This document shows positions 38,909 through 49,864 of a stretch of 64,000 nucleotides of DNA, one piece after another. Source of the stretch: Arthrobacter sp. YD4 (lineage in GTDB: Bacteria > Actinomycetota > Actinomycetes > Actinomycetales > Micrococcaceae); NCBI RefSeq assembly GCF_030410515.1, contig NZ_JAUHHD010000001.1, positions 248,001 to 312,000 on the forward strand, given 5' to 3'. The position numbers and the translations under genes were made by a program. Position 1 is the stretch's first letter, and each line of letters starts with the position of its first letter. Under the pieces are notes generated by a model. That model was not told where the DNA came from, ran no database searches, and saw only the letters and a program-made list of their open reading frames with translations.

Positions 38909-39874
38909 GTGACTTCGCAACGCAATGATGCGAACGGCGAGGGCGTCTCCCCGTTCGTGGAGCTGGACCGGCAGACCTGGTCCCGGCTCGCTGCCCAAAT
39001 GGAGCAGCCCCTCAACGAAGAGGACGTCCTCCGGCTCCGCGGCCTCGGCGACCCGCTGGACATGCGGGAAGTCCGTGAGGTGTACCTCCCGCTCTCCCGG
39101 CTGCTCCACCTCTATGTTGAGGCCGCCAATCAGCTGCACGCCGCCACCACCACATTCCTGGGCGAGACGACCCGCCGCACCCCCTTCGTGATCGGCGTCG
39201 CCGGTTCGGTGGCCGTCGGAAAGTCCACCATCGCCCGTGTGCTCCGGGAAATGCTGCGCCGCTGGCCCGGCACCCCCAATGTGGAACTCATCACCACGGA
39301 CGGCTTCCTCTATCCCCTGGCCGAGCTCAAGGGGCGGCAGTTGCTGGACCGCAAGGGGTTTCCGGAGTCCTACGACCGCCGCGCCCTCCTGCGCTTTGTC
39401 AGCGAGGTCAAGGGCGGCGCCGAGGAGGTTCGGGCCCCGTGGTACTCGCACGTCACCTACGACATCGTCCCCGGCAAGGAAGTGGTGGTCCGCCGACCGG
39501 ACGTGCTGATCGTGGAGGGCCTGAACGTTCTCGCCCCCGCCCGCCCGCGCTATGACGGCCGCCAGGGCCTGGCGCTGAGCGACTTCTTCGACTTCTCGAT
39601 CTACGTGGACGCCAAGACCTCCTACATCGAGGAGTGGTACGTGGACCGGTTCCGCAAGCTGCGCACCACCGCGTTCGCCCAGCCGGAGTCCTACTTTCAC
39701 CGGTACGCTACGCTCTCCGACGCCGAGGCCGAGGAAACGGCCCGCGGGATTTGGAAGCGGATCAATGAGCCGAACCTGGTGGAGAACGTCCTTCCTACCC
39801 GGGGCCGGGCGCAGCTGGTGCTCACGAAGGATGCTGACCACTCGATCCGCCGCATGCTGCTCCGCAAGGTCTAG
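38909..39874 (+). CDS. coaA: Pantothenate kinase, type I
   Basis: Phosphorylates pantothenate, the first and controlling step of CoA synthesis. It has 321 residues; the P-loop is [12 protein letters not shown] (96-107), followed by [39 protein letters not shown] and the PRK-like [19 protein letters not shown]. The GTG at 38909 has no good ribosome binding site; a CAGAAT box seven bases upstream suggests a leaderless mRNA. It is followed after five bases by a VanY-like gene. Confidence 0.95.
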   Translation: MTSQRNDANGEGVSPFVELDRQTWSRLAAQMEQPLNEEDVLRLRGLGDPLDMREVREVYLPLSRLLHLYVEAANQLHAATTTFLGETTRRTPFVIGVAGSVAVGKSTIARVLREMLRRWPGTPNVELITTDGFLYPLAELKGRQLLDRKGFPESYDRRALLRFVSEVKGGAEEVRAPWYSHVTYDIVPGKEVVVRRPDVLIVEGLNVLAPARPRYDGRQGLALSDFFDFSIYVDAKTSYIEEWYVDRFRKLRTTAFAQPESYFHRYATLSDAEAEETARGIWKRINEPNLVENVLPTRGRAQLVLTKDADHSIRRMLLRKV

Positions 39875-39879
39875 CACGG

Positions 39880-40782
39880 GTGGGCTACAACGCGGGCGAG
39901 GACAGACGGCGGGGGTTTCTGAGCCGACGTCGCTTCGGCAGCCTTCTGGCTGCGGCCGCCGTCCCAATAACCGCCGCCGCACTGACAGCCTGCGAGCCCT
40001 CCGTCGGACCCGCGCCGTCGGCGTCCGGCACGGGCGTGCCACCAACGCCCGCGGCAACACCGGCCGGCACTTCCCCGGAATCGACGCCGACGGCGATTCC
40101 CTCGGCGAGCCCGGAGCCCGCCAACCCGTCGGCGACCGCCCCTGCACCGTCGTCGCCGGCGGCTTCCGCGCCCGGGCCGCAGCACTCCCTGACAGATCCC
40201 GCCAGCCCCTGGGTGGTGGTCAACAAACACCGGCCACTCTCCCCGGCAGCCTTCATCCCGCCGGACCTGGTTCAGCCCGCGGTCCGCTTGGCGGTGTCCG
40301 GCGAGGCCGCCCTCCTGAACAGCACGACGGCGGCCGCAGCGGAGCGGATGTTCGCCGCGGCCGCAACGGCCGGCGTGGTGATGACCCTGGCCAGCGGGTA
40401 CCGGTCCTTTGTCACCCAGACCTCGACCTATAACGGCTACGTCGCGACGAGGGGACAGGCGGAGGCGGACACCGCATCGGCCCGGCCGGGCTTCTCAGAG
40501 CACCAGACGGGCTGGTCGTTTGATATTGGCGACGGCGGGGGCGCCTGCAGCTTCCAGCCGTGCTTCGCCGAGCAGCCCGCGGCTGTCTGGGCGAAGGCGA
40601 ACGCCCACCGCTTCGGCTTCATCGTTAGGTATCCGTGGATGTACCACGAGACCACCGGCTACTACTACGAGTCCTGGCATCTGCGCTTCATCGGCGTGGA
40701 GGCCGCCGGCGACATGGCCGCCCGGGGTGTCCCCACGCTGGAGGAGTACTTCGGCCTGGAATCCGCGCCGGCCTACCTCTGA
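39880..40782 (+). CDS. VanY-like D-alanyl-D-alanine carboxypeptidase, Tat lipoprotein
   Basis: Zinc carboxypeptidase trimming peptidoglycan peptides outside the membrane. It has 300 residues; the signal RRRFGSLLAAAAVPITAAAL has a twin-Arg motif (16-18) and ends in lipobox LTAC with Cys38. A Pro/Ser/Ala/Thr-rich linker (about 40-105) precedes the VanY domain: SGYRSFVTQ, FSEHQTGWSFDIGDGG with the zinc His and Asp, and YESWHLRFIG with the third ligand. The GTG is five bases after coaA, so the two are cotranscribed. The fold is clear; D,D- versus L,D-specificity is not. Confidence 0.88.
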   Translation: MGYNAGEDRRRGFLSRRRFGSLLAAAAVPITAAALTACEPSVGPAPSASGTGVPPTPAATPAGTSPESTPTAIPSASPEPANPSATAPAPSSPAASAPGPQHSLTDPASPWVVVNKHRPLSPAAFIPPDLVQPAVRLAVSGEAALLNSTTAAAAERMFAAAATAGVVMTLASGYRSFVTQTSTYNGYVATRGQAEADTASARPGFSEHQTGWSFDIGDGGGACSFQPCFAEQPAAVWAKANAHRFGFIVRYPWMYHETTGYYYESWHLRFIGVEAAGDMAARGVPTLEEYFGLESAPAYL

Positions 40783-40795
40783 TCGAGGCAGGCCC

Positions 40796-40818
40796 GCGGT
40801 CCATCGCGGACGGACCGC
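40796..40818. terminator. Terminator between VanY gene and glmM
   Basis: GCGGTCC / GGACCGC arms with a 9-nt loop in the 39-bp gap between two convergent genes. Confidence 0.5.
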
Positions 40819-40821
40819 CGA

Positions 40822-42183
40822 TTAGTCGCGGGCCAGCGCCAATGCGAGTTCGGTCCGGACTACCTCGGCCAGTTCCCCGGCCACCCGTTCTGCGGTTTCG
40901 TGGTCCCCTGCTTCGACCATGACGCGAACCACCGGCTCGGTACCCGAGGGCCGCAGCAGAACCCGGCCGGTGTCGCCGAGCGTGGCCTCGGCCGCTTCCA
41001 CGGCGGCGGCAACGGCCGCGTCGCCGTTGACCCGGCTGCGGTCCACGTCGCGGACGTTGATGAGCACCTGGGGAAGCTTGGTCATGACCGTGGCGAGGTC
41101 CTTAAGCGGACGCCCGGTCAGGGCCACCTGCGCGGCAAGCTGGAGGCCGGTGAGGACGCCGTCGCCCGTGGTGGCGTGATCGGCGAAAATGACGTGGCCG
41201 GACTGTTCGCCGCCCAGGCTGAAGCCGCCGTCGCGCATGGCCTCGAGGACGTATCGGTCCCCCACACCCGTTTCCTTTAGTTCGATGCCGGCGCCGCGGA
41301 GGGCGAGCTTCAGGCCGAGGTTGCTCATGACCGTGGCTACCAGGACGTCGTCCTTGAGTTTCCCGGCGTCCTTGAGGGCCAGGGCGAGGATGGCCATGAT
41401 CTGGTCGCCGTCGACTTCGGTGCCCTCATGGTCAACGGCCAGGCAGCGGTCCGCGTCGCCGTCGTGCGCGATGCCGAGGTCTGCCCCGTGCGCCACCACG
41501 GCAGCCTTCAGCGGGGAGAGATGTGTGGAACCGACGCCGTCGTTGATGTTGATGCCGTCCGGCTCAGCGCCGATGGTGATGACTTCGGCGCCGGCGGTCT
41601 TGAACACCTCGGGTGAGCAGCCGCTGGCCGCGCCGTGGGCGCAGTCCACGACAACCTTGAGTCCCTCGAGGCGGTGCGGAAGCGTGCCGAGCAGATGGAC
41701 GATGTAGCGGTCCTCGGCGTCGGAGAAGCGCTGGATGCGGCCAACGTCGGCACCGACAGGGCGGAGCGGCTCCTCGCCGAGCCTGGCCTCGATCGCGTCC
41801 TCGACCTCGTCGGGGAGCTTCTGGCCGCCGCGGGCGAAGAACTTGATGCCGTTGTCCGGGGCCGGGTTGTGCGAGGCGGAGATCATCACGCCGAAGTCGG
41901 CGTTGAGGTCCGCCACAAGGTAGGCGGCCGCCGGGGTGGGGAGGACACCGGCGTCGTAGACGTCGATGCCGGAGCTGGAGAGCCCCGCCTCCACGGCGGC
42001 GGCGATGAATTCGCCGCTGGCCCTCGGGTCGCGGGCCACGACGGCGCGCGGCCGCCCCTGGCCCGTGTTGCGGTCGTGCCCGAGCACGACGGCGGCGGCC
42101 TGTGCCAGCTGCATCGCCAGCTCCGCGGTCAACAGGCCATTCGCAAGGCCCCGGACACCATCTGTTCCAAATAATCTAGACAT
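40822..42183 (-). CDS. glmM: Phosphoglucosamine mutase
   Basis: Converts glucosamine 6-phosphate to the 1-phosphate, the step after GlmS. It has 453 residues from the ATG at 42183; [12 protein letters not shown] is the typical N-terminus, Ser104 in [17 protein letters not shown] is phosphorylated during catalysis, DGDADRC binds metal, and [14 protein letters not shown] binds the phosphosugar. The frame is open further upstream without similarity. No Shine-Dalgarno site; TAAACT lies eight bases before the ATG. It is downstream of rplM-rpsI, as in other actinobacteria, but after a terminator. Confidence 0.96.
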   Translation of the reverse strand: MSRLFGTDGVRGLANGLLTAELAMQLAQAAAVVLGHDRNTGQGRPRAVVARDPRASGEFIAAAVEAGLSSSGIDVYDAGVLPTPAAAYLVADLNADFGVMISASHNPAPDNGIKFFARGGQKLPDEVEDAIEARLGEEPLRPVGADVGRIQRFSDAEDRYIVHLLGTLPHRLEGLKVVVDCAHGAASGCSPEVFKTAGAEVITIGAEPDGININDGVGSTHLSPLKAAVVAHGADLGIAHDGDADRCLAVDHEGTEVDGDQIMAILALALKDAGKLKDDVLVATVMSNLGLKLALRGAGIELKETGVGDRYVLEAMRDGGFSLGGEQSGHVIFADHATTGDGVLTGLQLAAQVALTGRPLKDLATVMTKLPQVLINVRDVDRSRVNGDAAVAAAVEAAEATLGDTGRVLLRPSGTEPVVRVMVEAGDHETAERVAGELAEVVRTELALALARD

Positions 42184-42191
42184 CGTGTCCG

Positions 42192-42197
42192 AGTTTA
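42192..42197 (-). promoter_or_regulatory. -10 box of glmM (leaderless)
   Basis: TAAACT on the minus strand, 8 nt before the ATG at 42183. Confidence 0.5.
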
Positions 42198-42244
42198 GTC
42201 GATGGCCCGGGATACGACGTCGGGTCCCCCGGCCCGTTAACGAC

Positions 42245-42278
42245 GGAAGCCCGCCCCGCACATGCGGGACGGGCTTCC
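42245..42278 (-). terminator. rplM-rpsI terminator
   Basis: Sixteen-base arms (GGAAGCCCG, one mismatch, CCCGCA) around a 2-nt apex, about 37 bp after the rpsI stop. It is a strong GC-rich hairpin separating rpsI from glmM. Confidence 0.75.
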
Positions 42279-42314
42279 AAAGCAGGCGCTTTGAGGCGCT
42301 GCTGCAGGCGCTGT

Positions 42315-42821
42315 TTAGCGCTTGGAGTACTGCTGAGCCTTACGGGCCTTCTTGAGACCGGCCTTCTTACGCTCGATGACGCGGGCGTCACGGGTGAGGT
42401 AGCCGGCCTTCTTCAGGGTGGCGCGGTTGTTCTCGACGTCGATCTCGTTCAGCGAACGGGCGATGCCGAGACGCAGTGCACCGGCCTGACCGGAGGGGCC
42501 ACCGCCGTGGATGCGGGCGATGACGTCGTAGGCGCCTTCCAGATCGAGGATCTTGAAGGGCTCGTTGACGTCCTGCTGGTGCAGCTTGTTCGGGAAGTAG
42601 TTCGCCAGCTCGCGGCCGTTGATGGTCCACTTGCCGGAGCCGGGGACGACGCGGACGCGTGCGACGGCTTCCTTGCGGCGGCCAACAGCTGCGCCGGCAA
42701 CGGTCAGGGCCGGGCGTTCCTTCTTGGGAGCGGCTGCGTCAGCAGCGCCGCTCTCAGAGGTGTAGCTGGTCAGGTTTTCCTCAGCCTCGACGGCTTCGGT
42801 GGTCTCTTCGTTCTGAGCCAC
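42315..42821 (-). CDS. rpsI: 30S ribosomal protein S9
   Basis: Small-subunit protein whose C-terminal tail reaches the tRNA in the P site. It has 168 residues; the conserved body runs from about residue 43 ([22 protein letters not shown]) to the basic end [12 protein letters not shown]. The first 42 residues are an acidic, Ala/Glu-rich extension ([13 protein letters not shown]) typical of actinobacterial S9. It is cotranscribed with rplM, 39 bp upstream. Confidence 0.97.
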   Translation of the reverse strand: MAQNEETTEAVEAEENLTSYTSESGAADAAAPKKERPALTVAGAAVGRRKEAVARVRVVPGSGKWTINGRELANYFPNKLHQQDVNEPFKILDLEGAYDVIARIHGGGPSGQAGALRLGIARSLNEIDVENNRATLKKAGYLTRDARVIERKKAGLKKARKAQQYSKR

Positions 42822-42860
42822 GGTTCTCCTTGTATTAATAAAGTTGTTTGGTGGCCAGGA

Positions 42861-43304
42861 CTACTGGGCGACCTGGGTGATTTCGAAAGTCTTGGGCTGC
42901 TGGGCGGCGTGCGGGTGCTCTGCACCGCGGTAAACCTTCAGCTTGCCCAGCTGCTGTGCAGCGAGGGAGTTCTTCGGGAGCATGCCCTTGATGGCCTTCT
43001 CCACGGCGCGGACCGGGTTGGTCTCAAGCAGCTCCGCGTAGTTGACGGAGGTCAGGCCGCCCGGGTAGCCGGAGTGGCGGTAAGCGCGCTTCTGCTCCAG
43101 CTTGGCGCCGGTGAGGGCAACCTTCTCAGCGTTGATGATGATGACGAAGTCGCCCATGTCCATGTGGGACGCAAAGGTGGCCTTGTGCTTGCCGCGCAGC
43201 AGGATTGCGGTCTGGCTGGCAAGACGACCAAGGACAACGTCGGTGGCGTCAATGACGTGCCACTGGCGGTTGATATCGCCGGGCTTCGGGGTGTACGTAC
43301 GCAC
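42861..43304 (-). CDS. rplM: 50S ribosomal protein L13
   Basis: Early-assembly large-subunit protein, 147 residues, starting [30 protein letters not shown] and containing [18 protein letters not shown] and [22 protein letters not shown]. The GTG at 43304 has GAGG eight bases upstream. It is the first gene of rplM-rpsI; its promoter is in the 316-bp region shared with the prepilin peptidase. Confidence 0.97.
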   Translation of the reverse strand: MRTYTPKPGDINRQWHVIDATDVVLGRLASQTAILLRGKHKATFASHMDMGDFVIIINAEKVALTGAKLEQKRAYRHSGYPGGLTSVNYAELLETNPVRAVEKAIKGMLPKNSLAAQQLGKLKVYRGAEHPHAAQQPKTFEITQVAQ

Positions 43305-43620
43305 GGTGTTTGCCTCGTTCTTGTTCTGGCGTTCTTGTTTTAGGCGTCACCCGGGGTGCACCTACTATCTATGCGCTACCGGAACAGAGGTGAGGGCTCT
43401 ATGTAACCAGTCATCCTGTGGTCTCGAATGTGCACGCGGAGTAGTTATCCTGCAACCGGATTCTCTGCGGGCACGCACCATCGAGATAGGACACGCACAA
43501 CGACTACCTAGATTAGCGGAAGCCGTGGGCATGGGTCAAAATGAACTGTCCGCCACCCGCAGGCCAGCTGTGGCGCAGAACCGGGCGGCATCATCGCCGC
43601 GCTTGATCCCTGGAGGCCCA
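43305..43620. other. Divergent rplM / prepilin peptidase intergenic region
   Basis: 316 bp between rplM and the chosen prepilin peptidase start. It shows a short perfect palindrome CACCC-G-GGGTG (43348-43358) that would be in the rplM leader, a GATAGT box for rplM (43364-43369), and TAGATT (43509-43514) as a possible -10 box for the peptidase. The last 90 bp are in frame with the peptidase and would be coding if the ATG at 43531 is used. Confidence 0.35.
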
Positions 43621-44301
43621 GTGACCGCTCCCACCGTGACCGGGGCGGAACACCTTCCTGCTGCCGGAGCGGCACTCTTTATCCTGGCGATCGCCCTTGC
43701 CGGCGTCGCTCTCGACGTCGCAGGCCGTGCCGCCTCCAGACGCGCGCTCCCCCAGTTCGCCGTTTCGTCACCTCGCCGGGCATGGCCGACGGCGGCCGCA
43801 GCGGGACTGCTCTGCGGCGCACTGGCCTGGCGCCTCGGCCCGGCACCGGAATTACCCGCCTATCTATTTCTGGCAATTGCCGCGGTGGAATTGACGCGAA
43901 TTGATCTCTCTTTCCATATACTGCCAAACCGCCTCGTGGGCCCGCTCCTGGGTGTCGGCCTGGTGCTCCTGACAGGCTCCGCAATGACCTCCGGGGAGTG
44001 GCCGGCACTGCTCCGGGGCATCATCGGCCTCGTCATCCTCTTCGTTTGCTACTTCATCTTGGCTCTCATCAGTCCCAATGGCATCGGAATGGGCGACGTA
44101 AAGCTGTCCGCGCCCCTCGGGCTGTACTTGGGATACCTAGGCTGGCCGCAGCTGTTCTACGGGGGCGCCTTGGGCTTTGTGGCCGGCGGGGCCGCCGCCG
44201 CGCTGCTGGTGCTGAAAAACCGCGGAAACACGCCAAAGGAAGTTGCCTTCGGGCCCTCTATGCTGGCGGCCGCGCTGGCCGTCATCCTGCTCTCCGCCTA
44301 G
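43621..44301 (+). CDS. Prepilin peptidase, A24 family (TadV/CpaA type)
   Basis: Membrane aspartic protease that cleaves Flp prepilins and pseudopilins after the conserved Gly. The two catalytic Asp motifs are visible: TRIDLSFHILPNRL and GMGDVKLSAPLG. About six hydrophobic segments cover the protein; the N-terminal cysteine-rich methylase domain of PilD is missing, as usual for TadV. The GTG at 43621 has GGAGG upstream and gives 226 residues; the frame also offers an ATG at 43531 (256 residues), with a weaker site. It is the only peptidase of this type in the window and must serve both Tad loci. Confidence 0.85.
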   Translation: MTAPTVTGAEHLPAAGAALFILAIALAGVALDVAGRAASRRALPQFAVSSPRRAWPTAAAAGLLCGALAWRLGPAPELPAYLFLAIAAVELTRIDLSFHILPNRLVGPLLGVGLVLLTGSAMTSGEWPALLRGIIGLVILFVCYFILALISPNGIGMGDVKLSAPLGLYLGYLGWPQLFYGGALGFVAGGAAAALLVLKNRGNTPKEVAFGPSMLAAALAVILLSA

Positions 44302-44571
44302 GACCACCCACGGCGTTCCGCCACCCCCGGATAAGTAAGCCGGCTTAGCAAAACAAGTAGTTTGCCGTCGGGGCCGTCTGGGACTGAGTACAGCACCCCG
44401 GATACCTGCGTAAATGCGCTCTTTTACGTGCGGAAGTCGAGTAGTTGAAATCATTGCCGGGCCGATATTTGCCGTGCCATGGTGGTCGCATCGACGCTCC
44501 ACCGAATACCAAATGGGGGATTTGCCGGAGTTTCGATAAATATCAAAAAACTCTGGAAAAGGATTAAAACA
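44302..44571 (+). promoter_or_regulatory. Upstream region of pilin 1 with palindromes and TTGCCG repeats
   Basis: A 270-bp non-coding region, unusually AT-rich after 44430. It contains a perfect 12-bp palindrome TAAGCCGGCTTA (44336-44347), an inverted repeat CGTAAA-N8-TTTACG (44409-44428), and four TTGCCG direct repeats at 44362, 44454, 44469 and 44522. These look like regulator sites for the pilus operon; which protein binds is unknown. Confidence 0.45.
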
Positions 44572-44781
44572 ATGACTGGTCTCATGGTCTCAATGCTTTC
44601 TTTCATCGCCGGCGTCAAGAACAAGCTCGAATCCGAAAAGGGAGCGACTGCGACGGAATACTCGCTGCTGGTGGCCTTCATCGCCTTCCTCATCATCGGT
44701 GGCGTCACATTCTTCGGGCAGCAGCTCGGCGCCTGGTTCAACGGCCTCGGCACCACCGTCGGCGGCTGGACCAACAAGTAG
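44572..44781 (+). CDS. flp: Flp-type pilin, Tad locus 1
   Basis: Major pilin precursor of 69 residues. The leader (1-24) ends SEKG, followed by ATATEYSLLVAFIAFLI: cleavage is expected after Gly24, with Glu29 at +5 and Tyr30 at +6 as in Flp pilins. One hydrophobic helix (30-50) and a short Gly/Trp/Asn-rich tail follow. The ATG at 44572 has AAAAGGA eight bases upstream. A 15-bp-stem hairpin follows the gene. Confidence 0.88.
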   Translation: MTGLMVSMLSFIAGVKNKLESEKGATATEYSLLVAFIAFLIIGGVTFFGQQLGAWFNGLGTTVGGWTNK

Positions 44782-44826
44782 GTAGCTACACCTGGTTCGC
44801 ACCACCACAGGTCTCAGCACCAACCT

Positions 44827-44861
44827 CTGTGCCGCGTCCGCGCCACGCGGACGCGGCACAG
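44827..44861 (+). terminator. Strong hairpin between pilin 1 and tadE 1
   Basis: Perfect 15-bp inverted repeat (CTGTGCCGCGTCCGC and its complement) with a 5-nt loop, 45 bp after the pilin stop. It probably attenuates transcription or protects the pilin mRNA so that pilin is made in excess over the assembly machinery. Confidence 0.75.
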
Positions 44862-44899
44862 TCCATCCCATCGCTGCATCTATTCCCTGGGGGGATCCA

Positions 44900-45307
44900 A
44901 TGAAGCGCAGCAACCAGCCACCGCGCCCGCCGAGGCGGGCCGGCCGTGAACGCGGGGCGGCCGCCGTCGAATTCGCCCTCGTAGCACCGATCCTGTTGGC
45001 CCTGGTGGGCGGGATCCTCGAGTTCTCCTACACCTACAACCTGCAGATCTCCGTCACGCAGGCGGCCCGCGAGGCCGCCCGGACGATGGCGATCTTCAAC
45101 GACCAGGCCCGCGCCCGGACAGCCGCCGTCGCGGGGGCGCCAGGACTGAACCCGGGCGGCTTCAGCTACACCTTCACGGGCGCCTGCCCCACTGGCGGAA
45201 CGGGTAACGCCCAGGTGGCGCTCAGCTACACGGCAGCCTCTTTGACCGGGATCTTCGGCGGCTCCGTCACGGTCCGCGGGACGGGGGCCATGCGATGCCA
45301 CGGCTAG
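44900..45307 (+). CDS. tadE: TadE-like pseudopilin, locus 1
   Basis: Minor pseudopilin of 135 residues. The basic leader ends RERG, then AAAVEFALVAPILLALVGGILEF: a prepilin-type cleavage site after Gly19 with Glu24 at +5, and one membrane helix. The C-terminal part has two Cys residues (GACP and RCHG). The last 13 bases overlap the tadG start, coupling translation. Confidence 0.85.
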   Translation: MKRSNQPPRPPRRAGRERGAAAVEFALVAPILLALVGGILEFSYTYNLQISVTQAAREAARTMAIFNDQARARTAAVAGAPGLNPGGFSYTFTGACPTGGTGNAQVALSYTAASLTGIFGGSVTVRGTGAMRCHG

Positions 45308-46398
45308 CGCGGCCCAAGCAGGCCCCGGACGGCAAGGAACGCGGCGCGGCTGGCATCATGGTGGCGCTGCTGATGATCGTCCTGATCGGCGCGGGGTCCC
45401 TGGCCGTGGACACCGGACAGATCTATGCGGAACGTGCACAGCTGCAGAACGCCGCAGACGCGGGAGCCCTCGCCGCAGCGCAACGGTGCCACTCCGCCGG
45501 CACCTGCACCGTGTCACAGGCGCTCACTTGGGCCCGGGAACTTGCAGGACCGAACTCAAACGACGGCGCGTCCGCCGTCGATTCGGTTGACCTGTCCGTC
45601 CCCGGACAGGTCAAGGTGGTTACCTCTACCCTGGGCTCCAACGGCGCGGGCTTCCTCACTAAGTTGTTCGCCAGCGCCCTGAATGCTCCCCCGGCAACCG
45701 TCCGTGCCGGCGCCACCGCGTCGTGGACGCCACCCCGCGGGGGCTCCGCTTTCCCGTTGGCCATCTCGGACAACTGCTACAACCTATCCACCGCCGCGGC
45801 CACGGCCCAGGTCCAGAAGATCTCCTACAAGCCGGGAGGTACCTGCACCGGCCCGTCCGGTACGGAAATCCCGGGCGGGTGGGGCTGGCTGGACCAAAGC
45901 TCGCCCTGCGTCGCCACCACCCAGACGGGCAGTAACCGGATCGGTTCGGATCCCGGCAACAACCCGCCGACGGAGTGCGCCGCCGTCCTGACCGGATGGA
46001 TCAACACCATCTCCGGCGGTGGTGAGGTCAAGGTCACCTTCCCTGTCTTCGATGACGCCTCGAACCAAGGCCAAAACGGTTACTTCCACATCATCGGCTA
46101 CGCCACTTTCAAGATCTGGGGCTGGAAATTCGGGAACGGCTCGCCCTACGAATTCCGCAACGCGGCCTCCGACCCCGGGATGAACAGTTCCCTGGCCTGC
46201 ACCACGGTGAACTCCGGCGGGGGCAACGGCGGTGGCAACGGTCACGGCGGAAGCGGGGGCGGCGGCAACGGCGGCACCACCGGCAACGCGCGCTGCGTCA
46301 TCGGTCAATTTGTGAAATTCGAAACCATTAATTCGACCCAAACTGGCCCCGGCACTGGCACGGACCTGGGAACGGTCGAAATAACGCTCACACGATAA
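45295..46398 (+). CDS. tadG: TadG-like pilus assembly protein, locus 1
   Basis: A 367-residue protein with one N-terminal membrane helix (about 18-40, GIMVALLMIVLIGAGSLAVDTG) and the TadG_N motif YAERAQLQNAADAGALAAAQ. The long extracytoplasmic part has paired Cys and SDPGNNPPTECAAVLTGW, a block also present in the locus 2 paralogue; a Gly/Asn-rich linker (about 305-325) precedes the last 35 residues. It starts inside the end of tadE with a 13-base overlap. Confidence 0.82.
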   Translation: MPRLARPKQAPDGKERGAAGIMVALLMIVLIGAGSLAVDTGQIYAERAQLQNAADAGALAAAQRCHSAGTCTVSQALTWARELAGPNSNDGASAVDSVDLSVPGQVKVVTSTLGSNGAGFLTKLFASALNAPPATVRAGATASWTPPRGGSAFPLAISDNCYNLSTAAATAQVQKISYKPGGTCTGPSGTEIPGGWGWLDQSSPCVATTQTGSNRIGSDPGNNPPTECAAVLTGWINTISGGGEVKVTFPVFDDASNQGQNGYFHIIGYATFKIWGWKFGNGSPYEFRNAASDPGMNSSLACTTVNSGGGNGGGNGHGGSGGGGNGGTTGNARCVIGQFVKFETINSTQTGPGTGTDLGTVEITLTR

Positions 46399-46417
46399 GT
46401 ATTTTTAAGGAGTTGAA

Positions 46418-47200
46418 ATGAGAACACGCCTGCTGGGGGGCATTGCGGCTCTACTTGTTGCCATCATTGGGACAGTCCTATTGGTTTCCTATGTACAAAA
46501 TGCCGATAAACGTGCTGTCGCCGGAACGGAAACAGAATCCGTGTATGTCGTACAGAAAGCAATTCCCGCCGGAACCTCGGCGGACAAGGTGGCCGGCATG
46601 GTGGTGAAAAAGGACGTCCCGAAGCTTGCGGTGGCGGACAACACCATTACCGATCTTTCCTCCCTTGGGTCGAAAGTCACCGCCGTCACCCTGGAACCGG
46701 GTGAGCAGTTGCTCTCGAGCCGCCTGGTCGACGAGACCTCGTTCCTCGGCCCGTCCCGGGTCCAAGTGCCCACCGGGTTGCAGGAGATCACGCTCAAACT
46801 GCCCATCGAACGCGTGGCAGGCGGCATCCTGAAGGCCGGCGACACGGTCGGCGTCTTCCTCTCACTGGAATCGGCGGCCACGGGCACCGACGGCGCCAAG
46901 CTCAGCCGCACGCAGCAAACCTTCCACAAGGTCCTGGTCACCGCGGCGCAGTACAGTGACGGCGCGGCGACGCAGTCCGGAACGGCCTCGGATAGCGGCG
47001 GCGCAAGCCAGGTTTCCTCGACGACGTCGTCGAAGTCCTCCGGCGACGGCGGTTACCTCATCACCCTGGCGCGGAACAGCGCTGACGCTGAGCGGATCGT
47101 CTTCGCGGCGGAGTTCGGCAAGATCTACCTGTCCAAGGAACCCTCGGATTCCCCGGACGCAGGAACCGGCACGGTGGATGCGGCAGGGCTGTTCAAATGA
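46418..47200 (+). CDS. cpaB: CpaB/RcpC-like pilus assembly protein, locus 1
   Basis: Membrane-anchored SAF-domain protein of the Tad secretion apparatus, 260 residues. N-terminal helix 5-26, then a SAF domain (VYVVQKAIPAGTSADKVAG, about 42-105) and the RcpC-like part with LQEITLKLPIERVAGGILKAGDTVGVF. A Ser/Thr-rich linker (about 188-212) follows. AAGGAG lies before the ATG. The end overlaps cpaE by four bases. Confidence 0.85.
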   Translation: MRTRLLGGIAALLVAIIGTVLLVSYVQNADKRAVAGTETESVYVVQKAIPAGTSADKVAGMVVKKDVPKLAVADNTITDLSSLGSKVTAVTLEPGEQLLSSRLVDETSFLGPSRVQVPTGLQEITLKLPIERVAGGILKAGDTVGVFLSLESAATGTDGAKLSRTQQTFHKVLVTAAQYSDGAATQSGTASDSGGASQVSSTTSSKSSGDGGYLITLARNSADAERIVFAAEFGKIYLSKEPSDSPDAGTGTVDAAGLFK

Positions 47201-48395
47201 GCCGCTTCGTCCTCATCACCCCGAATTCGGACTTCGAACGCCTGGTCCGTCTGGCCGTCAACGGAATGCACGGCGAGCTACACGTCTTCAAGGCGGATTA
47301 CCTGCCCGAGGGACCTGCCGACATGCTGAAGCAGTTGGTCGGCGAACCGCCGGAGGTCCTCATCCTGGGACCGGGCGTCCCGGTGCCCGACTCGCTGAAG
47401 CTGGCCTCCGTGATGGACCTGCAGTATCCCGAAATCAGCGTCGTGCTGGCTTGCACTGCAGAACACGAAACCGTGGTCCAAGCCATGCGCGCCGGTGTCC
47501 GGGATCTCCTCGATCCCGACGCGGATCCCGACACCATCCGCGTCATGCTCGAGCGGGCCAGCCTCGCCGCTGCCGGCCGGCGCCGGGGGCTGGGTCCGCA
47601 GGCCACTGAGCACGCAGACCACGGCCCCGGCCGCGTCATTGCCGTGATGTCACCCAAGGGCGGCGTCGGCAAGACGACCGTGGCCACCAACCTCGCCGTC
47701 GGGCTGGGCAAGAGCGCACCGATGAGCGTGGTGGTGGTGGACCTGGACCTGCAGTTCGGGGACGTGGCCAGCGGACTGCTGCTCGAGCCTGAGTTCACCA
47801 TCACCGACGCCGTGGCGGGAGCGGCCAGCCAGGATTCCATGGTCCTCAAGACCTACCTCACGGTCCATCCGGCCGGAATCTACGCGCTCTGCGCCCCTCG
47901 GACGCCGATTGAGATGGACCGCATCACCGCGGCCCATGTCAGCCACCTACTGGAGCAGCTGCGGCAGGAATTCCGCTACATCGTGGTCGACACCGCACCG
48001 GGCCTGGGCGAGCACGTCCTGGCCACGTTGGAGCAGGCCACCGACGCAGTCTGGATCTGCGGGATGGACGTCCCCAGCATCCGGGGGCTGCGGACCGGCT
48101 TCCAGATCCTCGACGAGTTGAACCTGGTGCCGGCCCACCGGCACATCGTCCTCAACATGGCCGACCGCCGCGCGGGACTCTCGCTCAAGGACGTCGAGGC
48201 CACCATCGGCGCTCCGGTCGACGTCGTCCTCCCCCGCTCACGGACCCTGCCGTTCTCCACCAACAAGGGCGTCCCCATCCTCCAGGACAACAGCCGGGAC
48301 GCGGCACTCAAGGGCCTGCGGCGCCTGGTCGACCGGTTCAAACCGGACTGGGACGCCCGGCCCCACAAGCAACTCCACAGAAGGGCGGTAGTCCA

Positions 48396-48399
<4 letters not shown>
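47197..48399 (+). CDS. cpaE: CpaE/TadZ-like ParA-family ATPase, locus 1
   Basis: A 400-residue protein that localises Tad pilus machinery. Residues 1-125 are a receiver-like domain without the phospho-site pattern; then a MinD/ParA ATPase with deviant Walker A SPKGGVGKTT (152-161), VVVVDLDLQFGD and VVDTAPGLGEH. The ATG overlaps the cpaB stop by four bases and the end overlaps cpaF by four bases. Confidence 0.9.
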
Positions 48400-49862
<1,463 letters not shown>

Positions 49863-49864
49863 CG

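Noticed and set aside
42184..42261. N-terminal extension of GlmM
   Set aside because: The frame is open but crosses the -10 box and nears the rpsI terminator; GlmM proteins start at MSRLFGTDG.
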